Shown here one piece after another: positions 9,412-18,625 of a stretch of 64,000 nt of DNA. Numbering within the stretch: position 1 is the first letter of the stretch; each line of letters begins with the position of its first letter. The position numbers and the translations under genes are program-made. Origin of the DNA: Taibaiella koreensis (GTDB taxonomy: Bacteria; Bacteroidota; Bacteroidia; Chitinophagales; Chitinophagaceae); the NCBI RefSeq assembly GCF_003545715.1, contig NZ_QVNU01000009.1, positions 119,407-183,406 on the forward strand. The letters are read 5' to 3'. Below the pieces are notes generated by a model that made no database searches, had not been told where the DNA came from, and saw only the letters and a list, made by a program, of their open reading frames with translations.

Positions 9412-10455
9412 ATGCGCATCGGACACCTTATATTTTCCCTGAATACCGGCGGCACGGAAACCATGCTTGTCGATATCCTTAACCAGCAGGCCGAGGGTCA
9501 TGCCGTTGCGCTATTCATCGTCAACGACGAAGTCAATGAGGGCTTGCTGGGTCAGATCAGCGATCAGGTAAAAGTAACCCGGCTCAACAGGAAAGAAGGC
9601 GCAAAGAATCCGATGGTCCTGCTACGGCTCAACCGTGCGTTAAGCCGGTTTGGAGCTACCGTGATCCATTGTCACCATCATAAGGCAGTCAACCTGCTGC
9701 GGCCTTCATTAAGAAAAAGAACGATGCTCACCCTGCATACAACGCAGGTACCGGTGGTCAACCTGAAAAAATACGGGAAGCTGTTCGCTATATCTGAAGC
9801 GGTCCGGAAAGATGCTCACGATCGTTGCAGCCAACAGCTGCAAGTGGTCCACAATGGTATCGACGTTGCCGCCATAGCGATGCGAACGAAGCCGGCCGAT
9901 CCACAGCTGTTCCGCATCGTGCAGGTGGGCCGCCTGAACCAGGAAGTAAAGGGACAGCATATCCTGTTCGAAGCCCTGAAAATATTGAAAGACCAGGGCA
10001 TCGCCAATATCAGGCTGGACCTGGTGGGCGATGGTCCGTCCATGCCTTCGCTGGTAGGGCTGAGGTCATCGCTGGGACTTAACGATGAAGTGCGCTTCCT
10101 GGGAGCGCGTAACCGGCAATACATCTATCAGCGACTGCAGGATTATGATTTGCTGGTACAGCCCTCCTTTGTTGAGGGTTTCGGGCTGACCATTGTTGAG
10201 GCTGCTGCTGCCGGGTTGCCGGTGCTGGTCTCCGATCTGGAAGGGCCGATGGAGATCATCAAAACGCTGCAATGGGGCGATAGCTTTACCTGCGGCAATG
10301 TCCGGTCGCTGGCCGACGGCATCGCCGCTATGCGGGAGGGGAATGCAGCAGCCGGAACAATGTCGGCATTGCAGGCGCGGGAAGCTGTCCGCCGGCATTT
10401 CGATATCCATATTGCCGTGAGTCATTACCTCAAAGCATATGAAACCATAAAATGA
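9412..10455 (+). CDS. Family 4 glycosyltransferase (GT-B fold)
   Basis: A retaining glycosyltransferase of 347 residues. The N-terminal domain starts with IGHLIFSLNTGGTETMLVDI, the typical GT4 acceptor-side loop. The C-terminal domain has IVQVGRLNQEVKGQHILFEA and the donor-binding EX7E region SFVEGFGLTIVEAAAAGLPV (near residue 255). It should transfer a nucleotide-activated sugar to the growing lipid-linked repeat. Stop and the next start overlap as ATGA, so translation is probably coupled to the second GT4 gene. Sugar specificity cannot be told. Confidence 0.92.
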   Translation: MRIGHLIFSLNTGGTETMLVDILNQQAEGHAVALFIVNDEVNEGLLGQISDQVKVTRLNRKEGAKNPMVLLRLNRALSRFGATVIHCHHHKAVNLLRPSLRKRTMLTLHTTQVPVVNLKKYGKLFAISEAVRKDAHDRCSQQLQVVHNGIDVAAIAMRTKPADPQLFRIVQVGRLNQEVKGQHILFEALKILKDQGIANIRLDLVGDGPSMPSLVGLRSSLGLNDEVRFLGARNRQYIYQRLQDYDLLVQPSFVEGFGLTIVEAAAAGLPVLVSDLEGPMEIIKTLQWGDSFTCGNVRSLADGIAAMREGNAAAGTMSALQAREAVRRHFDIHIAVSHYLKAYETIK

Positions 10456-11528
10456 AAGCGAGTCCGTACGATATATTGATCACTGTTCCCGACCTGAGCC
10501 AGCCGGGTGGTGTCGCCTCCCTGTATAATATTCTCGATCTGGATGGCAAAGAAGGAGTCTCCTATTTCGATGTGCATAGCGGGGCCAGGCGCTCCGGTAT
10601 GGCGCGCTACCTGCAGTTGCTAAGCTGTTTCCGGGATTTTTACAGGCAGGCGGGCAAGGTAAATGTCGTGCACATTAATCCTTCTCTGGATAAGAAAAGC
10701 TTTATCAGGGATGGTATTTTCGCCGGCCTGTCCAGGCGCAGGAAAAAGAAGGTGCTGGTCTACTGGCATGGCTGGAAAGAGCCCTTTGAGCAAAAGCTGC
10801 GGGCCAGCGGTTGGATGCGGTTCTTTTTTAAACACACATTCGGTAAGGCCGACAGGCACATCGTATTGGGCCGCATTTTCGAGCAGAAGCTTTCCGCGCT
10901 GGGAATTGATCGGGAAAAGATAAGGGTGGGGCGAAATGCTGCCGACGATTCGGGCGTAGCCATATCCTACAGGAAACAATTTGAAGGTCTGCCTTTTCAT
11001 GTGCTCTATCTGTCCCGTATCGAAAAAGACAAAGGGATCTACATTGCTATAGACGCAGTGAAGGCGCTCCGGGAGCAATGCGATGTGCGCCTGGTTATTG
11101 CCGGATCTGGTTCGGAGGAGCAAGCCGCAAAAGCGTTGGTTGCCGAACAGTCGCTCGGCCATATCCGCTTTGCGGGCTATGTGACAGGAACCGAGAAGGA
11201 CGCGCTGCTAAAAGCTGCCGACCTGCTGCTGTTGCCGTCGCTAAGCGAAGGCATGCCGATCAGTATTCTGGAGGGAATGCTTTACGGGCTGCCTGTTGTT
11301 TCCAGTCCGGTCGGTGGCATCCCCGATTGGATCACCAACGGAGAGAACGGGATTTTGGTCGACGACTGGAATGCGCATGAATATTCGGTTGCCATCGGGA
11401 CCCTGGCAAATGATCCGCAAACCTGTAGCCGGATGTCGGCAAACAACCGGCAAAGAGCGCTGGAAAGCTTTACACCGCAGGCCGTACGGGAATGGCTTTT
11501 TACAAATTATAAAGAGATAGCCGGATAA
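10452..11528 (+). CDS. Family 4 glycosyltransferase (GT-B fold)
   Basis: A 358-residue GT4 enzyme with DLSQPGGVASLYNIL near the start, VLYLSRIEKDKGIYIAIDAV in the linker and LSLSEGMPISILEGMLYGLPVVSSP-like donor-site residues (EX7E, about 257-265). It follows the preceding transferase with an ATGA overlap, so the two probably act one after the other on the same repeat unit. It lies 17 bp before the heparinase-fold gene. The donor sugar is unknown. Length and motif order match complete members of the family. Confidence 0.92.
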   Translation: MKASPYDILITVPDLSQPGGVASLYNILDLDGKEGVSYFDVHSGARRSGMARYLQLLSCFRDFYRQAGKVNVVHINPSLDKKSFIRDGIFAGLSRRRKKKVLVYWHGWKEPFEQKLRASGWMRFFFKHTFGKADRHIVLGRIFEQKLSALGIDREKIRVGRNAADDSGVAISYRKQFEGLPFHVLYLSRIEKDKGIYIAIDAVKALREQCDVRLVIAGSGSEEQAAKALVAEQSLGHIRFAGYVTGTEKDALLKAADLLLLPSLSEGMPISILEGMLYGLPVVSSPVGGIPDWITNGENGILVDDWNAHEYSVAIGTLANDPQTCSRMSANNRQRALESFTPQAVREWLFTNYKEIAG

Positions 11529-11545
11529 AGGAAATAAGCAAAGAC

Positions 11546-13516
11546 ATGAACCGATACAATTGGTATATCAGCAGGCTGAAGACGATGTCCATACCCGAAA
11601 TAGGATTCCGGACGAAGCAATATGTCCAAAAGAAAAAAGAGCAGTATTCCAGGAATACACCAGCAAGCCATGTGGATTACGCCGCTGTATACCAGCAGGC
11701 CCTGACATCTGTTGCTTACGACATCCCCGCATCGGCGCTGGAATCGCTGCGGGACTATCATAAACTTTACTTTTTCGGTACCGAGCTCGATCTGAACGGG
11801 GCCATTGACTGGCACCGTGATCCTTTGACCGGCAAGCATTTTCCACGCCAGTTTACCAAGAGCATAGCAGCCACTTCGGAAAAGTATGGCATCGCCAAAG
11901 CAGTCCTGGAGGTGAACCGCCTGCAATTCCTGGTGCCTATGGCCCTGCAGTTCAGGATGACGGGGGATAGGGGTCTGTTACAACGGTGGATGGAGATAGT
12001 AGCCGATTGGGCGAATAAAAATCCCTATCTCGTTGGGATCAACTGGTACAGCAATATCGAGGTGAATATAAGGCTGGTGGTATGGTACTATTCGTGGCAG
12101 ATACTGGCCAGCGATACAAGCGTAGCCGGCGATCCGCAGTTCCGTTCTTTTTGCGAGCGAATATGGTTGCCCCTGGTCTATCAGCATTGTCTGCACAGCC
12201 ACAACAATCCTTCCCGTTATTCATCTGCCAATAACCACCTGATATCAGAATATTCCGGCCTTTATCTCGCTGCTACCTGCTGGTGTTTCCCCGGCGCCGA
12301 AGCCTGGCGAAGCACCAGCAAGGCAGGTCTCGAGGCTGAGATACAACGACAGCATAGCGCTGATGGCATCAATAAAGAGGAAGCCTCGGAGTACATCCAG
12401 TTCATTACAGACTTCTTGTTGCTGCCTTACCTGGCAGGAGAACAATACAACGATCCTTTCTCACCGGGATACCGGGAAAAGCTGATCAGGATCATCTGCT
12501 ATATCGATCAGCTTCTCGACCGGGAAGGTAATTTCTTACGCTATGGCGATGAGGATGATGGCAGGGTCTTATGGCTGGGACTGGAACCGCATTTCAATAA
12601 TTTTTATAGCCTCCTTGTTGCTGGGACCGTGCTTAGCGGTGATGGCGGGGTTAAGGCAAGACGGGGCCTGCAATGGGACCTGAAAAACGGGTTGCTTTTT
12701 GGGGAAAAAGGTAAAAGGCTTTTTAATGAAGCCAAAGCTACCGGCGCCCTTGCGCAGCGCAGCGCCTTTTATAAAGAGGAAGGGCATTTCATTTTCCGCA
12801 AGCAGGAAGGTGAGCAGGAAATATTATTTCACTTTGATGCGGCGCCGTTGGGTTACCTGTCTATCGCTGCGCATGGTCATGCCGATGCTTTGTCCGTTAT
12901 GCTGCATCTCGACGGTATGCCTTTGCTGGTAGACCCCGGAACCTATACTTACCATGCATATCCCGCCTGGCGGAAATACTTTGCGGGTACCATGGCGCAC
13001 AATACCATTTCTGTCGACGGACAGGATCAGGCTTTGCTTGCCGGTGCAATGATGTGGCTGAAACATTATAACGTTACGGTGACCGACGGGGCACAAACGG
13101 AGGACAGGGAAAGTGCTTCTGCTTCGCACGACGGCTACGTCGCTCTCGGGATAAGACATACCCGGCATGTGTCGTTCCAAAGAGATGAAGACCTCTTCCT
13201 GATAACGGATAGCATCGAAGCCGAGCAGGATGTGCTGCTTTATCACCCCTGGCACTTTCACCCGGCAACCGAAATAACGCGGACAAAGGACGGCAGCTAC
13301 ACGGCCCGGCGTACCGGCGGAGCGCGGCAGCTTTGTATCCTTTTTGACCCTGCATGGCAAATCGAAAGCCATAAGGGAGCTGAAGCACCGCTTTGCGGCT
13401 GGTATTCGCCTTCGTTCCTTGTTAAGGAACCGGGCGAAACCCTGCTGGCCTCTATACGGCTCAATAAAGGAAGCTACCAGTGGATAACCCAATTAAAAAT
13501 ACAGACCTGCTCATGA
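11546..13516 (+). CDS. Heparinase II/III family protein (alginate-lyase-like N-terminus)
   Basis: A 656-residue protein with the two-part layout of heparinase II/III-like enzymes: an alpha/alpha toroid (about residues 100-370, with NPYLVGINWYSNIEVNIRL and SSANNHLISEYSGLYL) and a beta-sandwich. The beta-sandwich has the conserved stretch HGHADALSV (about 442), DPGTYTYHAY and MAHNTISVDG. Such proteins cleave uronate-containing polysaccharides by beta-elimination. Inside biosynthesis loci they are thought to trim or edit the polymer, or to release it. No signal peptide is clear at the N-terminus (MNRYNWYISRLKTM), so export is uncertain. This fits a polymer with uronic acids such as the ManNAcA predicted from wecBC. 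The stop overlaps the next gene as ATGA. Confidence 0.88.
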   Translation: MNRYNWYISRLKTMSIPEIGFRTKQYVQKKKEQYSRNTPASHVDYAAVYQQALTSVAYDIPASALESLRDYHKLYFFGTELDLNGAIDWHRDPLTGKHFPRQFTKSIAATSEKYGIAKAVLEVNRLQFLVPMALQFRMTGDRGLLQRWMEIVADWANKNPYLVGINWYSNIEVNIRLVVWYYSWQILASDTSVAGDPQFRSFCERIWLPLVYQHCLHSHNNPSRYSSANNHLISEYSGLYLAATCWCFPGAEAWRSTSKAGLEAEIQRQHSADGINKEEASEYIQFITDFLLLPYLAGEQYNDPFSPGYREKLIRIICYIDQLLDREGNFLRYGDEDDGRVLWLGLEPHFNNFYSLLVAGTVLSGDGGVKARRGLQWDLKNGLLFGEKGKRLFNEAKATGALAQRSAFYKEEGHFIFRKQEGEQEILFHFDAAPLGYLSIAAHGHADALSVMLHLDGMPLLVDPGTYTYHAYPAWRKYFAGTMAHNTISVDGQDQALLAGAMMWLKHYNVTVTDGAQTEDRESASASHDGYVALGIRHTRHVSFQRDEDLFLITDSIEAEQDVLLYHPWHFHPATEITRTKDGSYTARRTGGARQLCILFDPAWQIESHKGAEAPLCGWYSPSFLVKEPGETLLASIRLNKGSYQWITQLKIQTCS

Positions 13517-14412
13517 ACAACGCTATATTCTATTTATTGAAGAAAACACTGCCGAAATCGCTAAAAGCGAGATTGAAGGCAATGCAGAAAAAGAAGCGCG
13601 AAAAGCAGATCGCGTCCTATAAAGAGTCGGGGCAGGTCATTTCGGGCGCTATGCTGGAAGAGCAGCTAACTGCTTTGGGTATAAAGCGGGGCGATTCGCT
13701 GCTGGTACACAGCAGTCTTAGCCGTATCGGCTATGTAGAGAACGGACCTGCGACTGTATTGACGGCGCTCAGCAATGTTCTGGGAGAAGAAGGGACTTTA
13801 CTGTTGCCGGTTTATCCCTTCACCAGCGATGTGAAATCTTATGTAGCCGGAAATCCGGTCTTTGATGCAACGCATACGCCCTCTGGTATGGGAAAAATTA
13901 CAGAAGTATTCCGTAAGCAGGAGGGTGTTTTCCGCAGCCTTCATCCTACGCATTCTGTAGCAGCAAAAGGACCATTGGCCGAATACTACACCGGCGGCCA
14001 TGCCGGACAGCTTACCCCCTTTAATAAGCAGTCGCCGTTTTTCAGATTATCTGCAAACAAAGGAAAGATACTGCTGCTGGGCGTTTCATTGGATTCACTC
14101 ACCAATTTTCATACGCTAGAGGACGCCCTTGATTTTCCTTACCCGGTTTACGAAGAGCAGGCTTATGAGCTGCAGATGATCGATGTTGATGGAACCCGTT
14201 CGATAACGAAGACCCGCGTGCATAATCCCGAAATGTCTGTTAAGCGGCGATGCAATGACTTTTTTGACCTGTTTACACGCGAAGAAGTGCTGGTGCCGGG
14301 GATGGTTGGTATTAAGGAATGTTACCTGCTTGATGCCGAAAAACTGCACGATTGTATGGTCCGCAATTTCCTGGAAAAAGGGATCACTATGTATACGCCT
14401 AACGGAAAATAA
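13513..14412 (+). CDS. AAC(3)-family N-acetyltransferase in the polysaccharide locus
   Basis: A 299-residue protein of the aminoglycoside 3-N-acetyltransferase fold. Family residues are visible: LTALGIKRGDSLLVHSSLSR, YPFTSDV, HPTHSVAAKGP (the conserved His region) and DSLTNFHTLEDALDFPY. The start at 13513 is preferred because its ATG overlaps the stop of the previous gene (ATGA); an ATG at 13480 would add 11 residues inside that gene. Members of this family are often found in surface polysaccharide loci, where the substrate is probably an amino sugar. Given the operon, an antibiotic resistance role is unlikely. The next gene starts directly after the stop codon. Confidence 0.83.
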   Translation: MNNAIFYLLKKTLPKSLKARLKAMQKKKREKQIASYKESGQVISGAMLEEQLTALGIKRGDSLLVHSSLSRIGYVENGPATVLTALSNVLGEEGTLLLPVYPFTSDVKSYVAGNPVFDATHTPSGMGKITEVFRKQEGVFRSLHPTHSVAAKGPLAEYYTGGHAGQLTPFNKQSPFFRLSANKGKILLLGVSLDSLTNFHTLEDALDFPYPVYEEQAYELQMIDVDGTRSITKTRVHNPEMSVKRRCNDFFDLFTREEVLVPGMVGIKECYLLDAEKLHDCMVRNFLEKGITMYTPNGK

Positions 14413-15432
14413 ATGAAACGTCTCTTTCTGACCCTCGATTATGAGCTCTTCTTCGGTACGCGTACCGGATCGGTTGCCCGTTGCCTCATTGAGCCTACGG
14501 AAGCGCTGCTACGCATTACCGATGCCCATGACCTAAAGATCGTTTTCTTTGTCGATGCCGGCTACCTGGTTGCCTTGAAGAGACAGATGGGTGATTGCCC
14601 TGCTCTGCAGCAGGATTATGAAACAGTAACAGCCCATCTCCGGGCATTGAGCGCCGGTGGGCACGATATACAACTGCATATTCACCCGCATTGGGAAGAT
14701 AGCTTTTACGATACCGCCCGGCAGCAGTGGGACATCGATATATCGCGGTATAAGCTGGCCGATTTTGACGAGGTACAGATCGACGACATTGTCAGGCGCT
14801 ACAAAGCGGAGCTGGAGCATATCAGCGGAAAGGAAGTATTTGCCTATCGTGCCGGGGGCTGGTGTATTCAGCCATTTCATAAGCTGAGCAAGGCTTTCCG
14901 GAAGCACGGCATTTGGCTGGACAGCACGGTTTTTTACAATGGCAATGCCGACTCGGAGGCGCATGCCTTTGACTTTAAAGGTGCGCCGGAAAAGACGGTA
15001 TGGCAGTTTGACCAGGACCCGGTCGTTGCGCAACAAGGAGGTTTTTTTACAGAAGTCCCTATCGCAGCATATAAGGTAACACCCCTGTTCTTTGCCCGGT
15101 TTGCCCTGGCCAAAAAGAAAGGAGGGGCACAGCATAAGGCCTTTGGCGACGGCAGGTCGATTGCACAAAGCCGTTCCTGGATCATAAAGAAGTTCCTGGG
15201 CGCTTCCTACTCAGTAGTGTCGATCGACGGCTATAAATCAAGCTACCTGGCCCGCGCCTATCGTCAATGGCGTACCGGTAAGGATAACCTCAATTTTGTG
15301 ATCATCGGTCATCCGAAAGCGTTTACACCTTATTCATTAACCAAATTCAAACAATTCCTGGAGGCATACCGGGCAACCTTTTCACCGGCTACGTTTCAAG
15401 AGAACAAACACGAAATAACCCAATCAATGTAG
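14413..15432 (+). CDS. Polysaccharide deacetylase-like (NodB-type) protein
   Basis: A 339-residue (beta/alpha) barrel protein resembling carbohydrate esterase family 4. FLTLDYELFFG carries the first-strand acidic residue, DIQLHIHPHW has the metal-binding H-x-H pair (about residue 92), and FAYRAGGWCIQP matches the third NodB motif. HPKAFTPYSLTKF near the end is like the last motif (GHP). The likely role is removing N-acetyl groups from, or binding, amino sugars of the polymer. It follows the AAC(3)-type acetyltransferase with no gap, so the pair could set the N-acetylation state in opposite directions. There is no signal peptide, so it should act in the cytoplasm. Confidence 0.82.
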   Translation: MKRLFLTLDYELFFGTRTGSVARCLIEPTEALLRITDAHDLKIVFFVDAGYLVALKRQMGDCPALQQDYETVTAHLRALSAGGHDIQLHIHPHWEDSFYDTARQQWDIDISRYKLADFDEVQIDDIVRRYKAELEHISGKEVFAYRAGGWCIQPFHKLSKAFRKHGIWLDSTVFYNGNADSEAHAFDFKGAPEKTVWQFDQDPVVAQQGGFFTEVPIAAYKVTPLFFARFALAKKKGGAQHKAFGDGRSIAQSRSWIIKKFLGASYSVVSIDGYKSSYLARAYRQWRTGKDNLNFVIIGHPKAFTPYSLTKFKQFLEAYRATFSPATFQENKHEITQSM

Positions 15433-15478
15433 CGTACACAACCGAACCAATCAACACAATAACCAATTTTAAAGAACC

Positions 15479-16639
15479 ATGTTAACCGCTCCCACATCGT
15501 ACCCCAGGAAGGTGCTGCTGGTATTCGGCACCCGTCCGGAGGCTATCAAAATGGCGCCTTTGTACCTGGAGCTGAGCAAACATCCCGATGAAATAGAGGT
15601 GGCCGTATGCCTTACGGCCCAGCACCGGGAAATGCTTGACCAGGTCATCCGCTTCTTCGGCATACCGGCCCGTTACGATCTTAACCTGATGAAGCCAGGG
15701 CAGAACCTGCATAACCTTACGGCAGCTATTATTGAGGGCATGAAGCCGGTACTGGAAGATTTCCGGCCCGATTATGTATTCGTTCACGGCGATACGACCA
15801 CCTCCATGGCGGCAGCGCTGGCGGCCTTTTACAGCGGCGCCAAAGTAGGCCATGTCGAAGCAGGTCTGCGCACTTTCAATAAGCAGTCGCCCTTCCCCGA
15901 GGAAATGAACCGCAGTATCACCGGCCGCATTGCCGACATTCATTTTGCACCCACACAGCAATCACGGGAGAACCTGCTCCGTGAAGACATCGCTGAGCAG
16001 CATATTGTCGTGACCGGCAATACGGTGATCGACGCACTGCAGCATGGCCTGCGCCTGATCGAGGAAGCGGAGCCGGAGTCGGTACGATTGCTGAAACAGC
16101 AGCTACCGATGCATCGTGATGTGATCCTGGTGACCGGGCATCGCCGCGAAAATTTCGGCGAAGGCTTCCTTAGCATTTGCCGGGCGCTGAAGCGGATCGC
16201 GGAGCATGCCGATGCCGAGATCGTTTATCCGGTACACCTCAATCCCAACGTACAGGGCCCGGTATACGAGCTGCTTTCGGACGTCAGCAACATTCACCTC
16301 ATAGATCCGCAGCCTTACGAATCTTTTATCTGGCTCATGAACAAGTCCCGCCTCATCATTACCGACAGCGGTGGTGTCCAGGAAGAGGCGCCTTCGCTCG
16401 GCAAGCCTGTGCTGGTGATGCGCGATACCACCGAGAGACCGGAGGCTGTAAGCGCCGGCACGGTGATCCTGGTGGGTACCGATGAAAACCGTATCGTAAA
16501 GGAAACGCTCGACTTGCTGTACGATACCGAACGTTACGACCGTATGGCAAGGCTGCACAATCCTTACGGCGACGGAAAAGCTACAAAACGAATCGCTCAA
16601 TTTTTACTAACGAACCATAAACATGAATACGTCTCCTAA
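15479..16639 (+). CDS. wecB: UDP-N-acetylglucosamine 2-epimerase (non-hydrolysing)
   Basis: Interconverts UDP-GlcNAc and UDP-ManNAc in the cytoplasm. The 386-residue protein has all main motifs: [14 protein letters not shown] at the start, [30 protein letters not shown] and [21 protein letters not shown]. It begins a second cluster of the locus after a 46-bp gap and overlaps the dehydrogenase gene by 17 bp. With the next gene it forms the UDP-ManNAcA branch. Length equals that of typical WecB. Confidence 0.95.
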   Translation: MLTAPTSYPRKVLLVFGTRPEAIKMAPLYLELSKHPDEIEVAVCLTAQHREMLDQVIRFFGIPARYDLNLMKPGQNLHNLTAAIIEGMKPVLEDFRPDYVFVHGDTTTSMAAALAAFYSGAKVGHVEAGLRTFNKQSPFPEEMNRSITGRIADIHFAPTQQSRENLLREDIAEQHIVVTGNTVIDALQHGLRLIEEAEPESVRLLKQQLPMHRDVILVTGHRRENFGEGFLSICRALKRIAEHADAEIVYPVHLNPNVQGPVYELLSDVSNIHLIDPQPYESFIWLMNKSRLIITDSGGVQEEAPSLGKPVLVMRDTTERPEAVSAGTVILVGTDENRIVKETLDLLYDTERYDRMARLHNPYGDGKATKRIAQFLLTNHKHEYVS

Positions 16640-17840
16640 ATTTGAACATATTTGCGTGGTAGGCCTGGGTTATATTGGTCTTCCCACTGCTGCATTGCTG
16701 GCCAACCGGGGCTTCCAGGTACACGGCATGGATGTGGTGCCCCACGTTGTCGAAACCATCAACTCCGGCGCCATCCATATTGTGGAGCCTGAGCTGGATA
16801 CCTTCGTGGCCGCCGCGGTCAACAGCGGTAAGCTGAAAGCTTCTACACAAGCGGCGCCGGCCGACGTCTTTATCCTGGCGGTGCCCACACCTTTTCATGA
16901 GGGATACCGGCCCAATATCGATTACGTGATCCAGGCTACCCGTTCGATAGCCCCTTTTGTCAAAGAGGGCAACCTGGTAATCCTTGAATCCACTTCGCCG
17001 GTAGGTACTACCGATAAGGTAGCGGAAACATTGGCAGCAGAAGGGATCGATACCAGCAAGATCTTTATCGCACATTGCCCCGAACGCGTGCTGCCTGGTC
17101 ACGTGATGCAGGAGCTCATCGCCAATGATCGCATCGTGGGTGGTGTAACCCCGCGTGCTACGGAAGTGGCGGTGGCTTTTTACCGGAAGTTTGTAAGCGG
17201 CGAAGTGTTGCCTACCGATGCCAAGACAGCAGAGCTGTGCAAGCTGGTGGAGAATTCTTACCGCGACGTCAATATTGCCTTCGCCAACGAACTCTCCATG
17301 ATCTGTGAGACTGCCGGCATCAACGTATGGGACCTGATCACGTTGGCCAACCGGCATCCGCGTGTCAATATCCTGAAACCCGGTCCTGGTGTTGGCGGTC
17401 ATTGTATTGCCGTCGATCCCTGGTTCATCGTTTCGGCCTACCCGGAGCAGGCCAGGATCATTAAAGCGGCAAGGGAGATCAACGACTACAAAACCGAGTG
17501 GGTGATCGAAAGAATTAAGAATGAAGCCTCGTCCTTTGAACTGGCCATCAAGCGTAAGCCTGTGATCGCCTGTCTGGGCCTGGCTTTCAAGCCCAATATC
17601 GACGACCTCAGGGAAAGCCCTGCGCTGGAAATATACAAGGCGCTGAAGCAGACAGAGTTCAAGATATTGCCGATAGAGCCCAATATTTCCAGCATGGACA
17701 ATGACGAGTTGTACACCAAGGAGCATGCGATCGAGCATGCCGATATCCTGTGCTTCCTGGTGGCCCACAAAGAATTCAACAATCTGCTGAACGGCAAGAA
17801 CCTTTCTTTAAAAACGGTATTAAACTTCACGGGTGTATGA
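16623..17840 (+). CDS. wecC: UDP-N-acetyl-D-mannosamine dehydrogenase
   Basis: Oxidises UDP-ManNAc to UDP-ManNAcA with two NAD+. The N-terminal Rossmann motif is [19 protein letters not shown]. Further family motifs are [28 protein letters not shown] and the catalytic cysteine in [15 protein letters not shown] (near residue 260). [20 protein letters not shown] opens the C-terminal domain. It is 405 residues long, like other WecC proteins. It overlaps wecB by 17 bp and the next gene by 4 bp (ATGA). The product is the probable uronic acid source for a polymer that the heparinase-fold enzyme could cleave. Confidence 0.95.
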   Translation: MNTSPKFEHICVVGLGYIGLPTAALLANRGFQVHGMDVVPHVVETINSGAIHIVEPELDTFVAAAVNSGKLKASTQAAPADVFILAVPTPFHEGYRPNIDYVIQATRSIAPFVKEGNLVILESTSPVGTTDKVAETLAAEGIDTSKIFIAHCPERVLPGHVMQELIANDRIVGGVTPRATEVAVAFYRKFVSGEVLPTDAKTAELCKLVENSYRDVNIAFANELSMICETAGINVWDLITLANRHPRVNILKPGPGVGGHCIAVDPWFIVSAYPEQARIIKAAREINDYKTEWVIERIKNEASSFELAIKRKPVIACLGLAFKPNIDDLRESPALEIYKALKQTEFKILPIEPNISSMDNDELYTKEHAIEHADILCFLVAHKEFNNLLNGKNLSLKTVLNFTGV

Positions 17841-18613
17841 CCACACATAATGGGGACATCGCTACCATAGCGTTGATGGATTGCCCTATTCACAGCCTTA
17901 CTATGGCCGAGACAGTAGACCGTATCGACAAAGCCATTGCCGGGAAGAAGCCTTTGCATCATGTGGTTGTCAATGTAGCCAAGCTGGTCAATATGCAGCG
18001 GAACCCCGAGCTGAAGGCGTCTGTGGTCGCCAGCGACATCATTAACGCCGATGGCCAGGGGGTTGTATGGGCTGCGCGTCTGCTGGGCCGGCCGCTTCCC
18101 GAGCGGGTGGCCGGTATCGACCTTATGGGCAATCTTGTAGCGCTGGCGCATGACAAAAACTACCGTATCTTTTTTTTCGGCGCCAAGGAAGAAGTAGTGA
18201 AAAAGGTGGTAGAAAAATATTCAGAACAATACTCACCCGCGATCATCGCCGGCTATCGTAATGGCTACTATACGGCAGCCGACGAACCATCGATTGCCGA
18301 AAGCATTGCCGCCAGCGACGCCGATATCCTGTTCGTTGCCATTACCTCGCCAAAGAAAGAGATCTTCCTCAATCAGTATAAAGATATCATTCAAACACCG
18401 TTTATTATGGGCGTTGGTGGTTCGTTCGATGTAGTGTCCGGCATTACCAAGCGTGCCCCGCTATGGATGCAGCGCGCCGGCCTGGAATGGTTTTTTCGGG
18501 TACTGCAGGAGCCGCGGCGCATGTGGAAGCGTTACCTGGTCACCAATACGCTTTTCCTCGGCTATCTCGTCAGGGAATGTTTTCGCAAAAAGAAACCTGT
18601 AGCCGCAGTATAA
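17837..18613 (+). CDS. WecG/TagA/CpsF family glycosyltransferase (GT26)
   Basis: A 258-residue transferase of the WecG/TagA family, which adds ManNAc or ManNAcA to lipid-linked GlcNAc. Motifs: NADGQGVVWAARLLG, RVAGIDLM, FFFGAKEEVV, PKKEIFLNQYK and MGVGGSFDVVSG followed by KRAPLWMQRAGLEWFFRV. The start at 17837 is chosen because its ATG overlaps the wecC stop; an ORF start further upstream lies inside wecC. With wecB and wecC directly before it, the donor is most likely UDP-ManNAcA. If so, it acts as second transferase on undecaprenyl-PP-GlcNAc. Confidence 0.92.
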   Translation: MTTHNGDIATIALMDCPIHSLTMAETVDRIDKAIAGKKPLHHVVVNVAKLVNMQRNPELKASVVASDIINADGQGVVWAARLLGRPLPERVAGIDLMGNLVALAHDKNYRIFFFGAKEEVVKKVVEKYSEQYSPAIIAGYRNGYYTAADEPSIAESIAASDADILFVAITSPKKEIFLNQYKDIIQTPFIMGVGGSFDVVSGITKRAPLWMQRAGLEWFFRVLQEPRRMWKRYLVTNTLFLGYLVRECFRKKKPVAAV

Positions 18614-18625
18614 ATCGATCCAAAC

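Noticed and set aside
13513..14412. Aminoglycoside resistance gene
   Set aside because: AAC(3) fold, but coupled within a polysaccharide operon; an amino sugar substrate is more likely.
18168..18190. Frameshift near a T-run in the WecG-type gene
   Set aside because: The frame runs unbroken through the T-run and all family motifs follow in order.
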